A stretch of 64,000 nucleotides of DNA from Bacillus haynesii (GTDB lineage Bacteria > Bacillota > Bacilli > Bacillales > Bacillaceae), in NCBI RefSeq assembly GCF_001969855.1, contig NZ_MRBL01000013.1, positions 163,914-227,913 of the forward strand. Direction: 5' to 3'. The notes beneath the pieces were generated by a model that saw nothing but the letters and a program-made list of their open reading frames with translations, was not told the origin of the DNA and searched no databases. Shown here piece by piece: positions 9,511 through 19,491 of this stretch. The position numbers and the translations under genes were made by a program. The first letter of the stretch is position 1, and every line of letters starts with the position of its first letter.

Positions 9511-11167
9511 TTTGATCACCATCTTCTTGTTTTGTCTTCATATCGCCTGACTCCGGCGGCTCGGGTTTCTGGTATTCTCCTTGGCGCACCTTATTGTCAT
9601 TACCGATCAGTTCAGGCCGCTTCTCATGTGTCCACCAGGGCAAACGAACGATGGAGTCGCCCCAGTTTTTTAAAATAAACGGCGCAAAAGGAGTCATATA
9701 TGGAACACCGAACGAACGCAGGCCGCATAAATGGACAAACATGATGATCAGTCCAAGAATAATGCCGTAAAAACCAGTCGTCGCCGCGGCTAATATGAAG
9801 AAAAACCGAACGAGCCGGGCGGATATCGCCATGGCGAAAGAAGGTGTAGCAAAACTTGAAATCGCTGTGATCGCTACGACGATGACCATCGCCGGCGACA
9901 CAATCCCCGCCTGAACGGCCGCCTGCCCAATGACGATGGCTCCCACAATCGAAACGGCTGAACCTATCGCTTTCGGAAGCCGGATGCCCGCCTCCCGCAA
10001 AATTTCAAACGAAACTTCCATAATCAGAGCTTCCACCACAGCCGGGAACGGAACGATTTCACGCTGCGCGGCAATTACGATCAAAAGCTCCGTCGGGATC
10101 ATTTCCTGATGAAACGTCGTCGCACCAACGTAGACGGCAGGCGCAATAAGCGAAATAAAAAAGATCAACACGCGTAAAAAGCGGATGAACGTCGCAATGT
10201 CAAAGCGTGAATAGTAATCCTCAACAGATTGAAAAAATTGAATAAAAACGGCAGGGACAAGCAGGACAAACGGTGTACCGTCAACAAAAATGGCGATTCT
10301 TCCTTCAAGCAGATTCCCTGCGACCATATCCGGCCTTTCAGTATGATATACCGTCGGAAAGGTCGTAAATACGGCGTCTTCGATAAACTGTTCAATATAA
10401 CCCGATTCAAGGATGCTGTCGATCTCAATGCTTTCCATCCTTTTTTTGACTTCTTTCACCGTTTTCGGATCGCACACCCCGTTGACATACATGATTGCCA
10501 CATCGGTTTTTGTGACGCTTCCCATCGTCGTTTTTTCAACCCAAAGATTCGGGTTTTTAATGATTCTGCGCACCAAAGAAATATTCGTGTCGAGAGCTTC
10601 GATAAATCCTTCACGTGAACCGCGGAATGCCTGCTGATTTTCAGGCTCCTTAATCGAGCGCTTTTCCCCGCCTTTCGTGGTCGTAATAACCGCTGTTTCC
10701 GTCCCCTCGGCCAAAATGATCGTATCCCCTGCCATCAAAGATTCAAGCAGTTTGTCCAATCGCTTTTCTTTTTCGACACCGCCCAGTGCAACGGCATCAC
10801 TTGCAATCGTCTCAAGAACCTCTCTGCTGTACTCCTTTTTCGCCAATTCTTTGGAGTTCATGATCGATTCCAGCAAAAAGTCATGGATCGCTTTCTCATC
10901 TGTAATGCCGCCGACATAAATGACGGCTATTTCGATTTTTTCGTCAGCGCCCGTTTTTAATTTACGGATGACGATATCCGCGCTGTTTCCGGTCAATTCT
11001 TTAATCATGCTCAGGTTTTCGGCAAGCAAGGGACGCACAAACCCAGACACCTTTACGGTTTCCGGGTTCTTATCTCCGCTCATAAGAGATTCTTGTTTGT
11101 TATCTTTTTGATGACGACCTTTAAAAAAGAATGGCATGGCTGTCAGAATCCCCTTTTCGTTTTTCAT
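9494..11167 (-). CDS. gerKA: Spore germination protein GerKA
   Basis: A subunit of the GerK germinant receptor. A soluble N-terminal domain (to about residue 300) is followed by a membrane domain with roughly five segments and a hydrophilic, acidic, Pro-rich C-terminal tail. Conserved GerA-family elements are present, such as RIAIFVDGTPF and the EMIPTELLIVIAAQREIVPFP stretch around 395-415. The start at 11167 has AAGGA five bases upstream. At 557 aa it is slightly longer than B. subtilis GerKA because of the N terminus and tail. It is the first gene of gerKA-KC-KB, made in the forespore. Confidence 0.92.
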   Translation of the reverse strand: MKNEKGILTAMPFFFKGRHQKDNKQESLMSGDKNPETVKVSGFVRPLLAENLSMIKELTGNSADIVIRKLKTGADEKIEIAVIYVGGITDEKAIHDFLLESIMNSKELAKKEYSREVLETIASDAVALGGVEKEKRLDKLLESLMAGDTIILAEGTETAVITTTKGGEKRSIKEPENQQAFRGSREGFIEALDTNISLVRRIIKNPNLWVEKTTMGSVTKTDVAIMYVNGVCDPKTVKEVKKRMESIEIDSILESGYIEQFIEDAVFTTFPTVYHTERPDMVAGNLLEGRIAIFVDGTPFVLLVPAVFIQFFQSVEDYYSRFDIATFIRFLRVLIFFISLIAPAVYVGATTFHQEMIPTELLIVIAAQREIVPFPAVVEALIMEVSFEILREAGIRLPKAIGSAVSIVGAIVIGQAAVQAGIVSPAMVIVVAITAISSFATPSFAMAISARLVRFFFILAAATTGFYGIILGLIIMFVHLCGLRSFGVPYMTPFAPFILKNWGDSIVRLPWWTHEKRPELIGNDNKVRQGEYQKPEPPESGDMKTKQEDGDQNETKP

Positions 11168-11192
11168 ATTTTTCCTTGCAAAAGCACATTTA

Positions 11193-11222
11193 TACTATTC
11201 CCGGGCGAATAGTGCTTTATGA
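11193..11222 (-). promoter_or_regulatory. Possible sigma-G promoter of gerK
   Basis: On the minus strand TCATAA (11222-11217) and AATAGTA (11199-11193) are 17 bases apart and approximate the forespore sigma-G elements (GCATAA-like and CATACTA-like). The position, about 25 bases before the gerKA start, and the gene type support this. The spacer carries a palindrome, CTATTC-cCGGg-GAATAG, that could alternatively be an operator. Confidence 0.4.
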
Positions 11223-11261
11223 AAGGAGAAAAAATAACGGGGAACGGAGAGTGGTGCAAAG

Positions 11262-11480
11262 TTGAAATTAATCGGAATCGGGCTTTTATTATTTGCTTCC
11301 TTAGAGGCTTTTGCCGTCATCCTCGATGTATTTCAAGGCATGACTTTGCAAAGAGCCATGATAAACTCACTGACGTTTGCCATCTTAGAAGTGGGCGAGT
11401 GGATCATAATCCTTTTATTTTTGTTTATCATTTTTCTCGAAGCCTCGGCAAACTTTCGCAAGAAGAAAAAAAGGACATAA
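11262..11480 (+). CDS. Small two-helix membrane protein, unknown function
   Basis: A 72-residue protein with two hydrophobic segments (about 2-22 and 38-60) and a basic tail ending RKKKKRT. It starts with TTG after GGAGAGTGG and is divergent from gerKA, so it may share forespore expression. I do not recognise the family and assign no function. Support comes from the ribosome site, the coherent membrane topology and a terminator directly behind the gene. Confidence 0.65.
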   Translation: MKLIGIGLLLFASLEAFAVILDVFQGMTLQRAMINSLTFAILEVGEWIIILLFLFIIFLEASANFRKKKKRT

Positions 11481-11482
11481 AA

Positions 11483-11504
11483 GGCTCCCTATCAAAAGGG
11501 AGCT
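11483..11504. terminator. Terminator between the small membrane gene and yclG
   Basis: Stem GGCTCCCT / AGGGAGCT with a six-base A-rich loop, lying between two convergent stop codons and touching the yclG stop codon. No long T run follows on the plus strand. An A-rich tract at 11465-11482 gives U-rich sequence for the minus strand. Confidence 0.55.
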
Positions 11505-13261
11505 TAAACTTCGATATTGCCATTGACCGTATCTGTCTGGTGGGAATGGATGATTCCTTTTACAATCGTATTGCCGATGATCAGCGTTTGCCTTGACGTG
11601 TTGGTTTGAATTGCTGTCACTCTTGCAGCCGTATTGCTGCGGAGTGTGTTGTTGAGGATCGCTGAGTCCGACGATTGGTCAAGATAAATGAGGATGGCCG
11701 GCAAGGACGGCCTGCTGACCGTTATCGTATTACCGATAACTTCGTGTGTTCCGCGAGTGAGATACATCGTGACGACCAGCGGTGAATCTTCAATGTAGTT
11801 TCCGATTATTTTTGTATGCTGATTTGTCGAGCAGTATATTGGAAAGTTTCTGAAGTCGGTGATGGTGTTTTGCTGAATGACTGCGGAAGCCGTATTTGTG
11901 ACGGATACAGCATATGACTCCGGCACCGTTTGAAAGCCGGAAGGCGAAATAAAGTTTCCTTCTATCACAGCATTTCCTTGCGATATCCATATGCCCCTGG
12001 AGAATTGCTTAATGACGTTATGCTTCATTACGACGTCGGCCCCTGTGCTCCTGACCGCAAGAACGACATTTGCGATATGGTTGCCGGAAAACGTTACATT
12101 GTCCGATTGCGTAATGCTGAGAGCGGTGCCGGACCTTTGTTCAGGGACGTCGTTTTCAATATGATTTCCTTCAATAAAGATTTGCGACGCTTGATAAGCA
12201 AGAATTCCGGCATTTACAAAATCACGGATTTGATTCCCCGTAGCAAAAACGCTTTTTCCGCGGATATCGATGCCTGTCGTAAAACCGGAAATCAAATTTC
12301 CCTTTATGAGGGCATCGCTTCTTTTTTCCAAAGCCCCTACACCGAGGCCGTTAATTCCGGTGCTCTGTCCGGTGAATTCGGGGTTTTTCTTGATGATATT
12401 ATTTACAATCGTCGTTCCCGTTCCATAGCCGTATGAAATGGTGCCGTCTGCGACATTGCCTTCGATGATGACAGAAGTGCCGTTGAAATTGGAAATGGCA
12501 TTGTTGATATTGCCTTTTAAGACGTTGTTTCGGATGATGACATTGACGGGTTCTTCATAGACGATGCTGCCTTCACTATAGCCTTCTATATCAATGCCAA
12601 AGCGAGGAGCGGTCCCGTTGCCTGTCCCTGCATCTGTAATTTCGCATCCTTCAACAAGAACATTGTCACACCCTGTGATTGACAAGTTATTTCTTCTGGA
12701 GCGCCTAATTTCACAGTTGGTTACCTTAATACGCTCTGACGGCTTATAGCCTTCTCCTCCGTTGCTGATAATGATTCCGTCTCCTGTAAAATCGGCTATT
12801 CTCACGTGTTCAATGACGACATTTGACGCCCCTTCGATACAAATTCCGAATCCCCATTCATGAGTCGGCCTCGGGGCCGGTGTATATGTGTGTTCATCTC
12901 TTTCCCCAATGATGCTGCCTCCGGATATTTTCACATTGGATGTTCCGCCTATATAAAAAGCAGCGTATCCCCATGAGCTGTTCGGCTTTACCTTAATGAC
13001 GGCCTCCGCGTCCATCAAAATTTCAATATTCCCCGGAACATTGATGCCAGCGCCGCGAAACGGAACCTGCGGGTCGCCGTTTTTCGTCCCGTCAATCAGG
13101 TACGTGCCGTTCGGTATCCATACCGTGTTGTATCCCATCGACTTTGTCCACGCCAAACATTCGTTGATCGCATTTGTGGAGTCTGTTTTGCCGTCGCCGA
13201 CAGCACCGAACTTTGTCACGTCAACCACTATCATTCTCATTTCATCAGGTTGCTGCTGCAC
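11504..13261 (-). CDS. yclG: Right-handed beta-helix protein YclG (pectate-lyase superfamily)
   Basis: Parallel beta-helix protein of the Pectate_lyase_3 / GH28-like superfamily. The N terminus carries the family opening VTKFGAVGDGKTDSTNAI, and most of the remainder is made of about 20-25-residue coils ending in patterns such as GNxI and NNxI. Polysaccharide binding or cleavage is the usual role of this fold, but the substrate is unknown. The start is taken as GTG at 13261, 11 bases after AAAGGAGG; ATG codons at 13234 and 13228 are alternatives. An open frame continuing upstream to 13441 has no ribosome site and runs through promoter-like DNA. 585 aa, no obvious signal peptide. B. subtilis yclG has the same neighbours, dtpT and gerKA. 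Confidence 0.85.
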   Translation of the reverse strand: MQQQPDEMRMIVVDVTKFGAVGDGKTDSTNAINECLAWTKSMGYNTVWIPNGTYLIDGTKNGDPQVPFRGAGINVPGNIEILMDAEAVIKVKPNSSWGYAAFYIGGTSNVKISGGSIIGERDEHTYTPAPRPTHEWGFGICIEGASNVVIEHVRIADFTGDGIIISNGGEGYKPSERIKVTNCEIRRSRRNNLSITGCDNVLVEGCEITDAGTGNGTAPRFGIDIEGYSEGSIVYEEPVNVIIRNNVLKGNINNAISNFNGTSVIIEGNVADGTISYGYGTGTTIVNNIIKKNPEFTGQSTGINGLGVGALEKRSDALIKGNLISGFTTGIDIRGKSVFATGNQIRDFVNAGILAYQASQIFIEGNHIENDVPEQRSGTALSITQSDNVTFSGNHIANVVLAVRSTGADVVMKHNVIKQFSRGIWISQGNAVIEGNFISPSGFQTVPESYAVSVTNTASAVIQQNTITDFRNFPIYCSTNQHTKIIGNYIEDSPLVVTMYLTRGTHEVIGNTITVSRPSLPAILIYLDQSSDSAILNNTLRSNTAARVTAIQTNTSRQTLIIGNTIVKGIIHSHQTDTVNGNIEV

Positions 13262-13404
13262 GCTGTTTTCAGCCTCCTTTTGTAAAACGGTTCGCGTTAT
13301 ATATATATGCCAATCTAGTAAACTCCGCTTGTACATGAATAGATAAAATTTTATTAAAAAATCTTTCAATCCAAATTTTCTTCCAAAATTTTTTTCTATC
13401 CGCT

Positions 13405-13420
13405 TGTAAAGCGCTTCACA
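13405..13420. promoter_or_regulatory. cre-like palindrome between yclG and dtpT
   Basis: TGTAAAGCGCTTCACA is a 16-base palindrome with one mismatch, centred on GCGC and resembling a CcpA catabolite-responsive element, though one base pair longer at its centre than the usual 14-base cre. It lies about 145 bases before yclG and about 60 bases before the dtpT -35 element. Confidence 0.4.
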
Positions 13421-13465
13421 ACTTGTGGCATCATCGATCAAAAATTCAAATCGATTGAAGGTGTA

Positions 13466-13494
13466 TTGACACGAACATTATATAAGAATATGAT
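13466..13494 (+). promoter_or_regulatory. Sigma-A promoter of dtpT
   Basis: TTGACA (13466-13471) and TATGAT (13489-13494) are separated by the optimal 17 bases. The -35 is a perfect consensus and the -10 differs at one position. The dtpT start codon is 38 bases downstream of the -10. Confidence 0.8.
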
Positions 13495-13531
13495 TTTTAT
13501 AATAGACATAGAAAGAGAAGGAGTATTGCGA

Positions 13532-15022
13532 ATGTCAAACCATCAAAAAGAAACTTTTCAAAACATTCCGAAAAAGGGGTTTTTTGGACATCCCCGCGGA
13601 CTCTTCACTTTATTCTTCACTGAATTTTGGGAGCGCTTTTCATACTACGGCATGAGAGCCATCCTTATCTATTATTTGTATACAGAGGTGACAAAAGGCG
13701 GCCTCGGGTTTGATCAAACCACAGCGAACTCGATTATGGCCGTATACGGTTCCCTCGTCTATATGTCCGGCATTATCGGAGGCTGGATAGCGGACAGGCT
13801 CCTCGGAACTGCAAACACCGTGTTTTACGGCGGTGTGCTCATTATGTTCGGACACATTCTGTTGTCTTTCCCGGGAAGCGTTCCCGCGTTCTTCATCAGC
13901 ATGTTCCTGATCATCATTGGGACAGGCCTTTTAAAACCAAACGTATCAAGCGTTGTCGGCGATTTATACAGCCCTGAAGACACTCGCCGCGATTCAGGTT
14001 TCAGCATCTTCTATATGGGGATCAACCTTGGCGGATTTCTTGCGCCGATTATCGTCGGCACAGTCGGTCAGACATACAACTACCATCTCGGCTTCAGCCT
14101 TGCTGCCATCGGCATGTTGTTCGGGCTGCTGACCTATTTAGCAACACGGAAGAAAAACCTCGGATCTGCCGGAAGAACGGTACCGAATCCACTGACACCC
14201 GCTGAAAGAAAAATGGTGTTTGGACGGATTGGAATCGGTGTTTTGGTGATCGCTGCCATCTTTGGCTATTCCACCTTTATGGGTTGGATGACAATCGAGC
14301 TGTTTACGATGATCGTCAGCTGTCTCGGCATTTTGATCCCGCTGATTTATTTCATCGTCATGTTTAAAAGCTCCAAAACGACGAGTGATGAACGTTCACG
14401 TCTCACAGCTTACATTCCGCTGTTTGTCGCATCGATGATGTTTTGGGCGATTCAGGAACAAGGGGCCAATATTTTAGCCACTTATGCAGATAAACGCACT
14501 CATTTAGAATTTTTAGGTGTCCAATTGCACTCATCTTGGTTCCAGTCGCTGAATCCGTTGTTCATCGTTATGCTTGCACCGGTTTTCGCATGGATTTGGA
14601 TGAGGCTCGGAAACCGCCAGCCGTCAACGCCGACGAAGTTTTCACTCGGGTTGATTTTAGCCGGACTATCATTTGTCGTCATGATTTTCCCTGCTTACAT
14701 CAACGGCACTGAATCGCTTGCCAATCCAATGTGGCTTGTGCTGAGCTTCCTGATCGTCGTTCTCGGGGAATTGTGCTTGTCTCCAGTCGGATTATCCGCA
14801 ACGTCAAAGCTAGCTCCTGCGGCTTTCTCAGCGCAGACGATGAGTCTATGGTTCCTGTCAAACGCTTCTGCACAGGCCATCAATGCACAGATCGTCAGAT
14901 TTTACAGCGTTGATACCGAGATCGCCTACTTCGGCATCATCGGCGGTGTATCCATCCTGCTCGGAATCATTCTGATGTTGCTGTCACCGAAAATTCAGAA
15001 ATTTATGAAGGGTGTCAATTAA
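13532..15022 (+). CDS. dtpT: Di-/tripeptide proton symporter DtpT (POT family)
   Basis: Membrane transporter that imports di- and tripeptides with protons. It has about 12-14 membrane segments and the POT-family signatures: FFTEFWERFSYYGMRAIL (ExxERFxYY, residues about 29-46) and the GTGLLKPNVSSVVGDLY region near 150. The ATG at 13532 follows AGAAGGAG and gives 496 aa, close to B. subtilis DtpT; an upstream frame from 13466 would start inside the promoter. Single-gene unit with a consensus sigma-A promoter and a weak terminator behind it. Confidence 0.93.
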   Translation: MSNHQKETFQNIPKKGFFGHPRGLFTLFFTEFWERFSYYGMRAILIYYLYTEVTKGGLGFDQTTANSIMAVYGSLVYMSGIIGGWIADRLLGTANTVFYGGVLIMFGHILLSFPGSVPAFFISMFLIIIGTGLLKPNVSSVVGDLYSPEDTRRDSGFSIFYMGINLGGFLAPIIVGTVGQTYNYHLGFSLAAIGMLFGLLTYLATRKKNLGSAGRTVPNPLTPAERKMVFGRIGIGVLVIAAIFGYSTFMGWMTIELFTMIVSCLGILIPLIYFIVMFKSSKTTSDERSRLTAYIPLFVASMMFWAIQEQGANILATYADKRTHLEFLGVQLHSSWFQSLNPLFIVMLAPVFAWIWMRLGNRQPSTPTKFSLGLILAGLSFVVMIFPAYINGTESLANPMWLVLSFLIVVLGELCLSPVGLSATSKLAPAAFSAQTMSLWFLSNASAQAINAQIVRFYSVDTEIAYFGIIGGVSILLGIILMLLSPKIQKFMKGVN

Positions 15023-15027
15023 AAAGC

Positions 15028-15060
15028 AACAGGCTGATACTCCTTTTCTCCTGTTTTTTG
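15028..15060 (+). terminator. Weak terminator after dtpT
   Basis: AACAGG at 15028-15033 pairs with CCTGTT at 15050-15055, followed by TTTT. The stem is only six bases with a 16-base loop, so this is a tentative call. Confidence 0.4.
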
Positions 15061-15125
15061 CAGGATTTGCTTCTTGTCCAGCGAATAACTGATGAATCAA
15101 TCAGCGCGGTATGGGAGGATAAAAT

Positions 15126-15583
15126 TTGGAGATCAAAAAGACGGCAAAGTCCGAATTTGTTGGTGTTGGCTTTTCACAAACCGTTTCATTCGAAGAAGCC
15201 CAGGCAAAAAAGCTCCACGGCGTCATTCAGCAGCTGAAAGACCGGCGCGGAGAAATAGTCGATATTCAAGAAGACAGCGGCATGTGGGCCATATCAGATC
15301 ATCACGGCGAAGAGGAATTCACTTTTTATATATTAATGGAGACGGAGAACCTTCCTGAATCCCTTCCGGAAGGAATGATCAGCTATCATGTGCCCGCTCT
15401 GACTATGCTCATACCAGGCATCCGCAGCATGAGCGGCCTGAAGTGACTTATCAAAAAATATATCAATGGATCAAAAATCAAGGTCTTCGTTTAAACTGTG
15501 ACGCTTTTACACAACTGGAATTTTACCCGATGGATCAGGATTTAAACGAGCTTGCGTTTGATATATACATTCCGATTCAATGA
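15126..15583 (+). pseudogene. Frameshifted GyrI-like effector-binding protein
   Basis: The first reading frame (TTG at 15126 after GGGAGG, to a stop at 15444-15446) encodes 106 residues with the opening half of a GyrI/AraC_E_bind small-molecule-binding domain. The -1 frame then continues without a stop to TGA at 15581-15583 and encodes the missing second half: HTRHPQHERPEVTYQKIYQW near the junction, and DIYIPIQ at the end, the usual C terminus of this fold. A one-base deletion near 15405-15411 would explain both halves. Stand-alone GyrI-like proteins bind drugs or hydrophobic ligands. Either a true pseudogene or a sequencing error. Confidence 0.75.
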
Positions 15584-15613
15584 AAAACAGAGAATACTCG
15601 CGCTGTTAAAGGC

Positions 15614-15639
15614 AACCCCCGGAAAGAATTCCGGGGGTT
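15614..15639 (+). terminator. Strong terminator before phytase
   Basis: Perfect 11-base stem AACCCCCGGAA / TTCCGGGGGTT with loop AGAA, followed by TTCTTTG. It closes the GyrI-like transcription unit and insulates the phytase gene. Confidence 0.88.
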
Positions 15640-15681
15640 TTCTTTGCGGATTCGTATTCTAAATATCGGCAACCTCCCTTT

Positions 15682-15736
15682 TAACAAAATTTTACATTTT
15701 CTCAAATGATAATTTTCATTGATTTGCTAGTATAAG
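15682..15736 (+). promoter_or_regulatory. Phytase promoter with PhoP-box-like repeats
   Basis: A -10 element TATAAG lies at 15731-15736 but no good -35 is seen at 17 bases. Upstream are TTAACA and TTTACA (15681-15696) in a run of T-rich repeats about 10 bases apart, resembling the TT(A/T)ACA half-sites of PhoP boxes. A weak -35 and PhoP-like repeats would fit phosphate-starvation activation, as reported for phytase of B. amyloliquefaciens. Inference only. Confidence 0.4.
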
Positions 15737-15756
15737 TGTTATCAAAAGGAGGTTAA

Positions 15757-16905
<1,149 letters not shown>

Positions 16906-16911
16906 CGACGG

Positions 16912-16939
16912 ATCCGCGGGTATTTCCCGCGGATTTTTC
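16912..16939 (+). terminator. Phytase terminator
   Basis: Stem ATCCGCGGG / CCCGCGGAT with a TATTT loop, followed by TTTTT; a textbook intrinsic terminator seven bases after the stop codon. Confidence 0.92.
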
Positions 16940-16981
16940 ACATCCCTTTATGTTAAGATAACGATTAATGGAGGGATGGTA

Positions 16982-17140
16982 TTGCGTCTAAATCTTTATG
17001 CTGTAGTGTTTATCATGTTGGCTGTTTTATCAAATGTGGTGTTTCTCAGCGTTTTTAATCAAGGTGTATTGGCGTACATTTCAGCTGTTATCTTCCTGCT
17101 CGCTGCTGCATGTTGCACGAAGCGTCAGCCTGAAAATTGA
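16982..17140 (+). CDS. Small membrane protein (52 aa), unknown function
   Basis: A short reading frame beginning TTG, preceded by GGAGGG at 16970-16975. The translation begins MRLNLYAVVFIMLAVLSNVV, continues as a second hydrophobic segment (about residues 28-44) and ends CCTKRQPEN. It sits alone between the phytase terminator and the end of the convergent beta-galactosidase gene. Two membrane helices and a good ribosome site support it. The function is unknown. Confidence 0.55.
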   Translation: MRLNLYAVVFIMLAVLSNVVFLSVFNQGVLAYISAVIFLLAAACCTKRQPEN

Positions 17141-17146
17141 GGATTC

Positions 17147-19219
17147 CTAGGCCTTACGGCTTCTCCGTAAAATGCTCGTTCCGTAAGGAGGCAGTTTGAG
17201 CGCGCCTTTTTTCCGGGTTCCTTTTAAGACGTCCGTAAAGGCTTCTTCCGGAAGCGTGACACTTCTGTTTTCCGCTGTAAAATTCATCACGAAAATATAA
17301 TCGTGGCGGCCGTCTGTGCGGAGCTGGGCGGTGACGCCTTTCGGGAGCTCTGTATCGAGCACTTTGACAATCCCGCACTCTTCAATAAGCCTGGATATAA
17401 ACGTCTCTTGGAACGCCGCCTCATTCCTTGAAGCGATATAGTAGGCCTTCCCGTCTCCGAACAAATTGACCGTCAGCGCCGGCCGGCCTGCGTAAAAATC
17501 TTCCCCGTACACAGCGAGCGCTTCGGCCCCTTCTAAATGAATCAGATCGCAAAGCTCGCTTGCTTCATAGCTTCCGCATAACCCGAGCCGGTTATCTGCG
17601 TCCATCACAATCGTGTTTTTTTGTCCGTCATGAAGGGCATCGATCTCCTCAGACCAAATGCCGAGCGTTTTTCTTAAGCCGCCAGGAAACCCTCCCTGGA
17701 ACACAAGATCATTCTCATTAACAATGCCCGACCAATAAGTGGCGACAAATGTACCTCCGTTTTGAACAAACTGTTCAATCCTTTCAGCGATGCCTTCCTT
17801 CAGCATGTAGAGCATCGGGGCGACCAAAAGCTTATAGCGGGAGAAATCGGCCTCCATGTGAATCACATCAACCGGTACGCCCTCCCGCCAAAACGGTTCA
17901 TAAAACGATTTGGCGGTCCGTTCATAATGCATCCCGATATTGCGCGGACCTTGGGCATCTTCCAAAGCCCAGCGATTCTCCCAGTCAAATATAATCGCGG
18001 CCTCGGGTTCGACTGTCGTTCCTGCGACATCCTCCAGTTTTTCGAGCTTTTCCCCGAGCGTTTTCACTTCCTGAAAAACGCGCGTATGCTCTGATCCCTC
18101 ATGATCAACAACTGCCCCGTGAAATTTTTCGCTTGAGCCGCGACTTTTCCGCCATTGAAAATACTGAACAGTGTCCGAACCGTGAGCGACTGCCTGTAAT
18201 GATGACAATTCATGCATACCGGGGCGTTTCAGCTTGCTGACATCCTGCCAGTTCGTCATGCTCGGCGTGCTTTCCATCAGCATGAACGGCCGGCCGCCTT
18301 TAAGAGAACGATTGATATCATGAACAAAAGCAATATCGGCTCCAAGCCGACTGTCTTCCTGCCGGCTGTTGTGCCATGACGGATAAGAATCCCATGAGAT
18401 GACATCAAGCAAGTCGGCAAACTTCCAATAATTCAATCCGGCGTACGTCCCCATAAAATTCGTCGTCACGGGCAGATCAGGGTTAAAAGAACGGACATGG
18501 GCGATTTCATGCCGGCAAAAATCAACCGTCTGATCCGTGACAAAACGTTTCCAGTCCAAATTCAGACCGTGAACGGCATCCTCGCCGTGCGGAGCGGGCG
18601 ACTCGATCTCGTCCCAACCTGTATAGGTATGGCTCCAAAACGATGTCCACCATGCATGATTAAGGCGGTCCAGCGTTTTGTATTTCGCGAGCAGCCACTC
18701 TCTGAACTTGTTTTGGCAAAGTTCACAATGGCATTCTCCGCCGTATTCATTGGAGATATGCCAGCCGATGACAGCAGGGTGATACGCATAGCGCTCCGCA
18801 AGCTTTCCGTTTATAATCGCCGTTTTCCTTCGGTAAACAGGCGACGTATAGCAATGATTGTGCCGCTTTCCATGAAGGTTTCTGACCCTGTTGCGCTCCG
18901 TTCTCAGCACCTCCGGATACTTTTTGGACATCCAGGCCGGTCTGGCACCGCTCGGTGTAGCCAAGAACGCATAAATTCCGTTTTCCTTGAAAGTATCAAG
19001 AACCTGATCGAGCCAATCAAATGTAAACCTTCCTTCTTCAGGCTCGAGCGAAACCCAGGAGAAAATGCCGACAGACATCACATTGCAGCGTGACAGCTTC
19101 ATCAGGCGGATATCTTCTTTTAAAACGTCTGGATATTTAAGCCATTGATCCGGATTGTAATCGGCTCCATGCAACAGTCGGGGAACTTTCCGGCTGACCG
19201 GGGGATACGGTTTGACCAT
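17147..19219 (-). CDS. GH42 beta-galactosidase
   Basis: Intracellular glycoside hydrolase family 42 enzyme of 690 residues, close in length to B. subtilis GanA. The TIM barrel opens with HGADYNPDQW. The acid/base Glu lies in WHISNEYGG (about residue 155) and the nucleophile Glu in FMLMESTPS (about 315). A zinc-type cluster CHCELC follows the first motif. Trimerisation and beta-domains make up the C-terminal third. It would hydrolyse beta-galactosides or galacto-oligosaccharides. There is no signal peptide, so substrates must be imported, possibly by the sugar ABC system at 21.7-25.6 kb. AAAGGATG lies nine bases before the ATG, and a cre-like site is upstream. Confidence 0.92.
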   Translation of the reverse strand: MVKPYPPVSRKVPRLLHGADYNPDQWLKYPDVLKEDIRLMKLSRCNVMSVGIFSWVSLEPEEGRFTFDWLDQVLDTFKENGIYAFLATPSGARPAWMSKKYPEVLRTERNRVRNLHGKRHNHCYTSPVYRRKTAIINGKLAERYAYHPAVIGWHISNEYGGECHCELCQNKFREWLLAKYKTLDRLNHAWWTSFWSHTYTGWDEIESPAPHGEDAVHGLNLDWKRFVTDQTVDFCRHEIAHVRSFNPDLPVTTNFMGTYAGLNYWKFADLLDVISWDSYPSWHNSRQEDSRLGADIAFVHDINRSLKGGRPFMLMESTPSMTNWQDVSKLKRPGMHELSSLQAVAHGSDTVQYFQWRKSRGSSEKFHGAVVDHEGSEHTRVFQEVKTLGEKLEKLEDVAGTTVEPEAAIIFDWENRWALEDAQGPRNIGMHYERTAKSFYEPFWREGVPVDVIHMEADFSRYKLLVAPMLYMLKEGIAERIEQFVQNGGTFVATYWSGIVNENDLVFQGGFPGGLRKTLGIWSEEIDALHDGQKNTIVMDADNRLGLCGSYEASELCDLIHLEGAEALAVYGEDFYAGRPALTVNLFGDGKAYYIASRNEAAFQETFISRLIEECGIVKVLDTELPKGVTAQLRTDGRHDYIFVMNFTAENRSVTLPEEAFTDVLKGTRKKGALKLPPYGTSILRRSRKA

Positions 19220-19269
19220 CTTAAAGTTTCATCCTTTCTTCCTCGTTTTCATATGACGCGGAGACGGAC

Positions 19270-19283
19270 ATTAAACGCTTTCA
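19270..19283 (-). promoter_or_regulatory. cre-like site upstream of the beta-galactosidase gene
   Basis: The minus-strand sequence TGAAAGCGTTTAAT matches the CcpA operator pattern TGNAARCGNWWWCA except at the last C/A positions. It lies about 50 bases before the gene's start codon, where CcpA binding would repress the gene in glucose. Confidence 0.5.
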
Positions 19284-19425
19284 AAAACAGGTTGTTAGAT
19301 TATATACTCTGTTTTCTTCCCTCTTTCCTGCCTGGTGGATGAATTTTCCTGTATGATTGAATTTCTCTTTCTTTATTTGTAAAATATATTCTATCATTAA
19401 CATTTTTAACTTTATTTCCATACAC

Positions 19426-19465
19426 TTGACTAAATCAACTATTTTATTATAATTGATTAAAGCAA
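19426..19465 (+). promoter_or_regulatory. MarR-type promoter/operator of the MarR-GNAT gene
   Basis: TTGACT (19426-19431) and TATAAT (19448-19453) with a 16-base spacer form a near-consensus sigma-A promoter. Two copies of a partly dyadic 13-mer flank it: TTGACTAAATCAA (19426-19438, over the -35) and TTGATTAAAGCAA (19453-19465, just past the -10), with centres 27 bases apart. Such paired imperfect palindromes over a promoter fit negative autoregulation by the MarR protein encoded next. Confidence 0.65.
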
Positions 19466-19491
19466 CGATTTACAGGAAGAGAGGTTCTGAG

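Noticed and set aside
11195..11213. Palindrome around CCCGGG before gerKA as a separate operator
   Set aside because: It coincides with the spacer of the possible sigma-G promoter, and no regulator is indicated; left as a note in that entry.
13262..13441. 60-residue N-terminal extension of yclG
   Set aside because: AT-rich promoter-like DNA with the cre-like palindrome; AAAGGAGG places the start at or after 13261.
18497..19093. 198-codon plus-strand frame opposite the GH42 gene
   Set aside because: Antisense shadow; composition and lack of a start signal do not support a gene.
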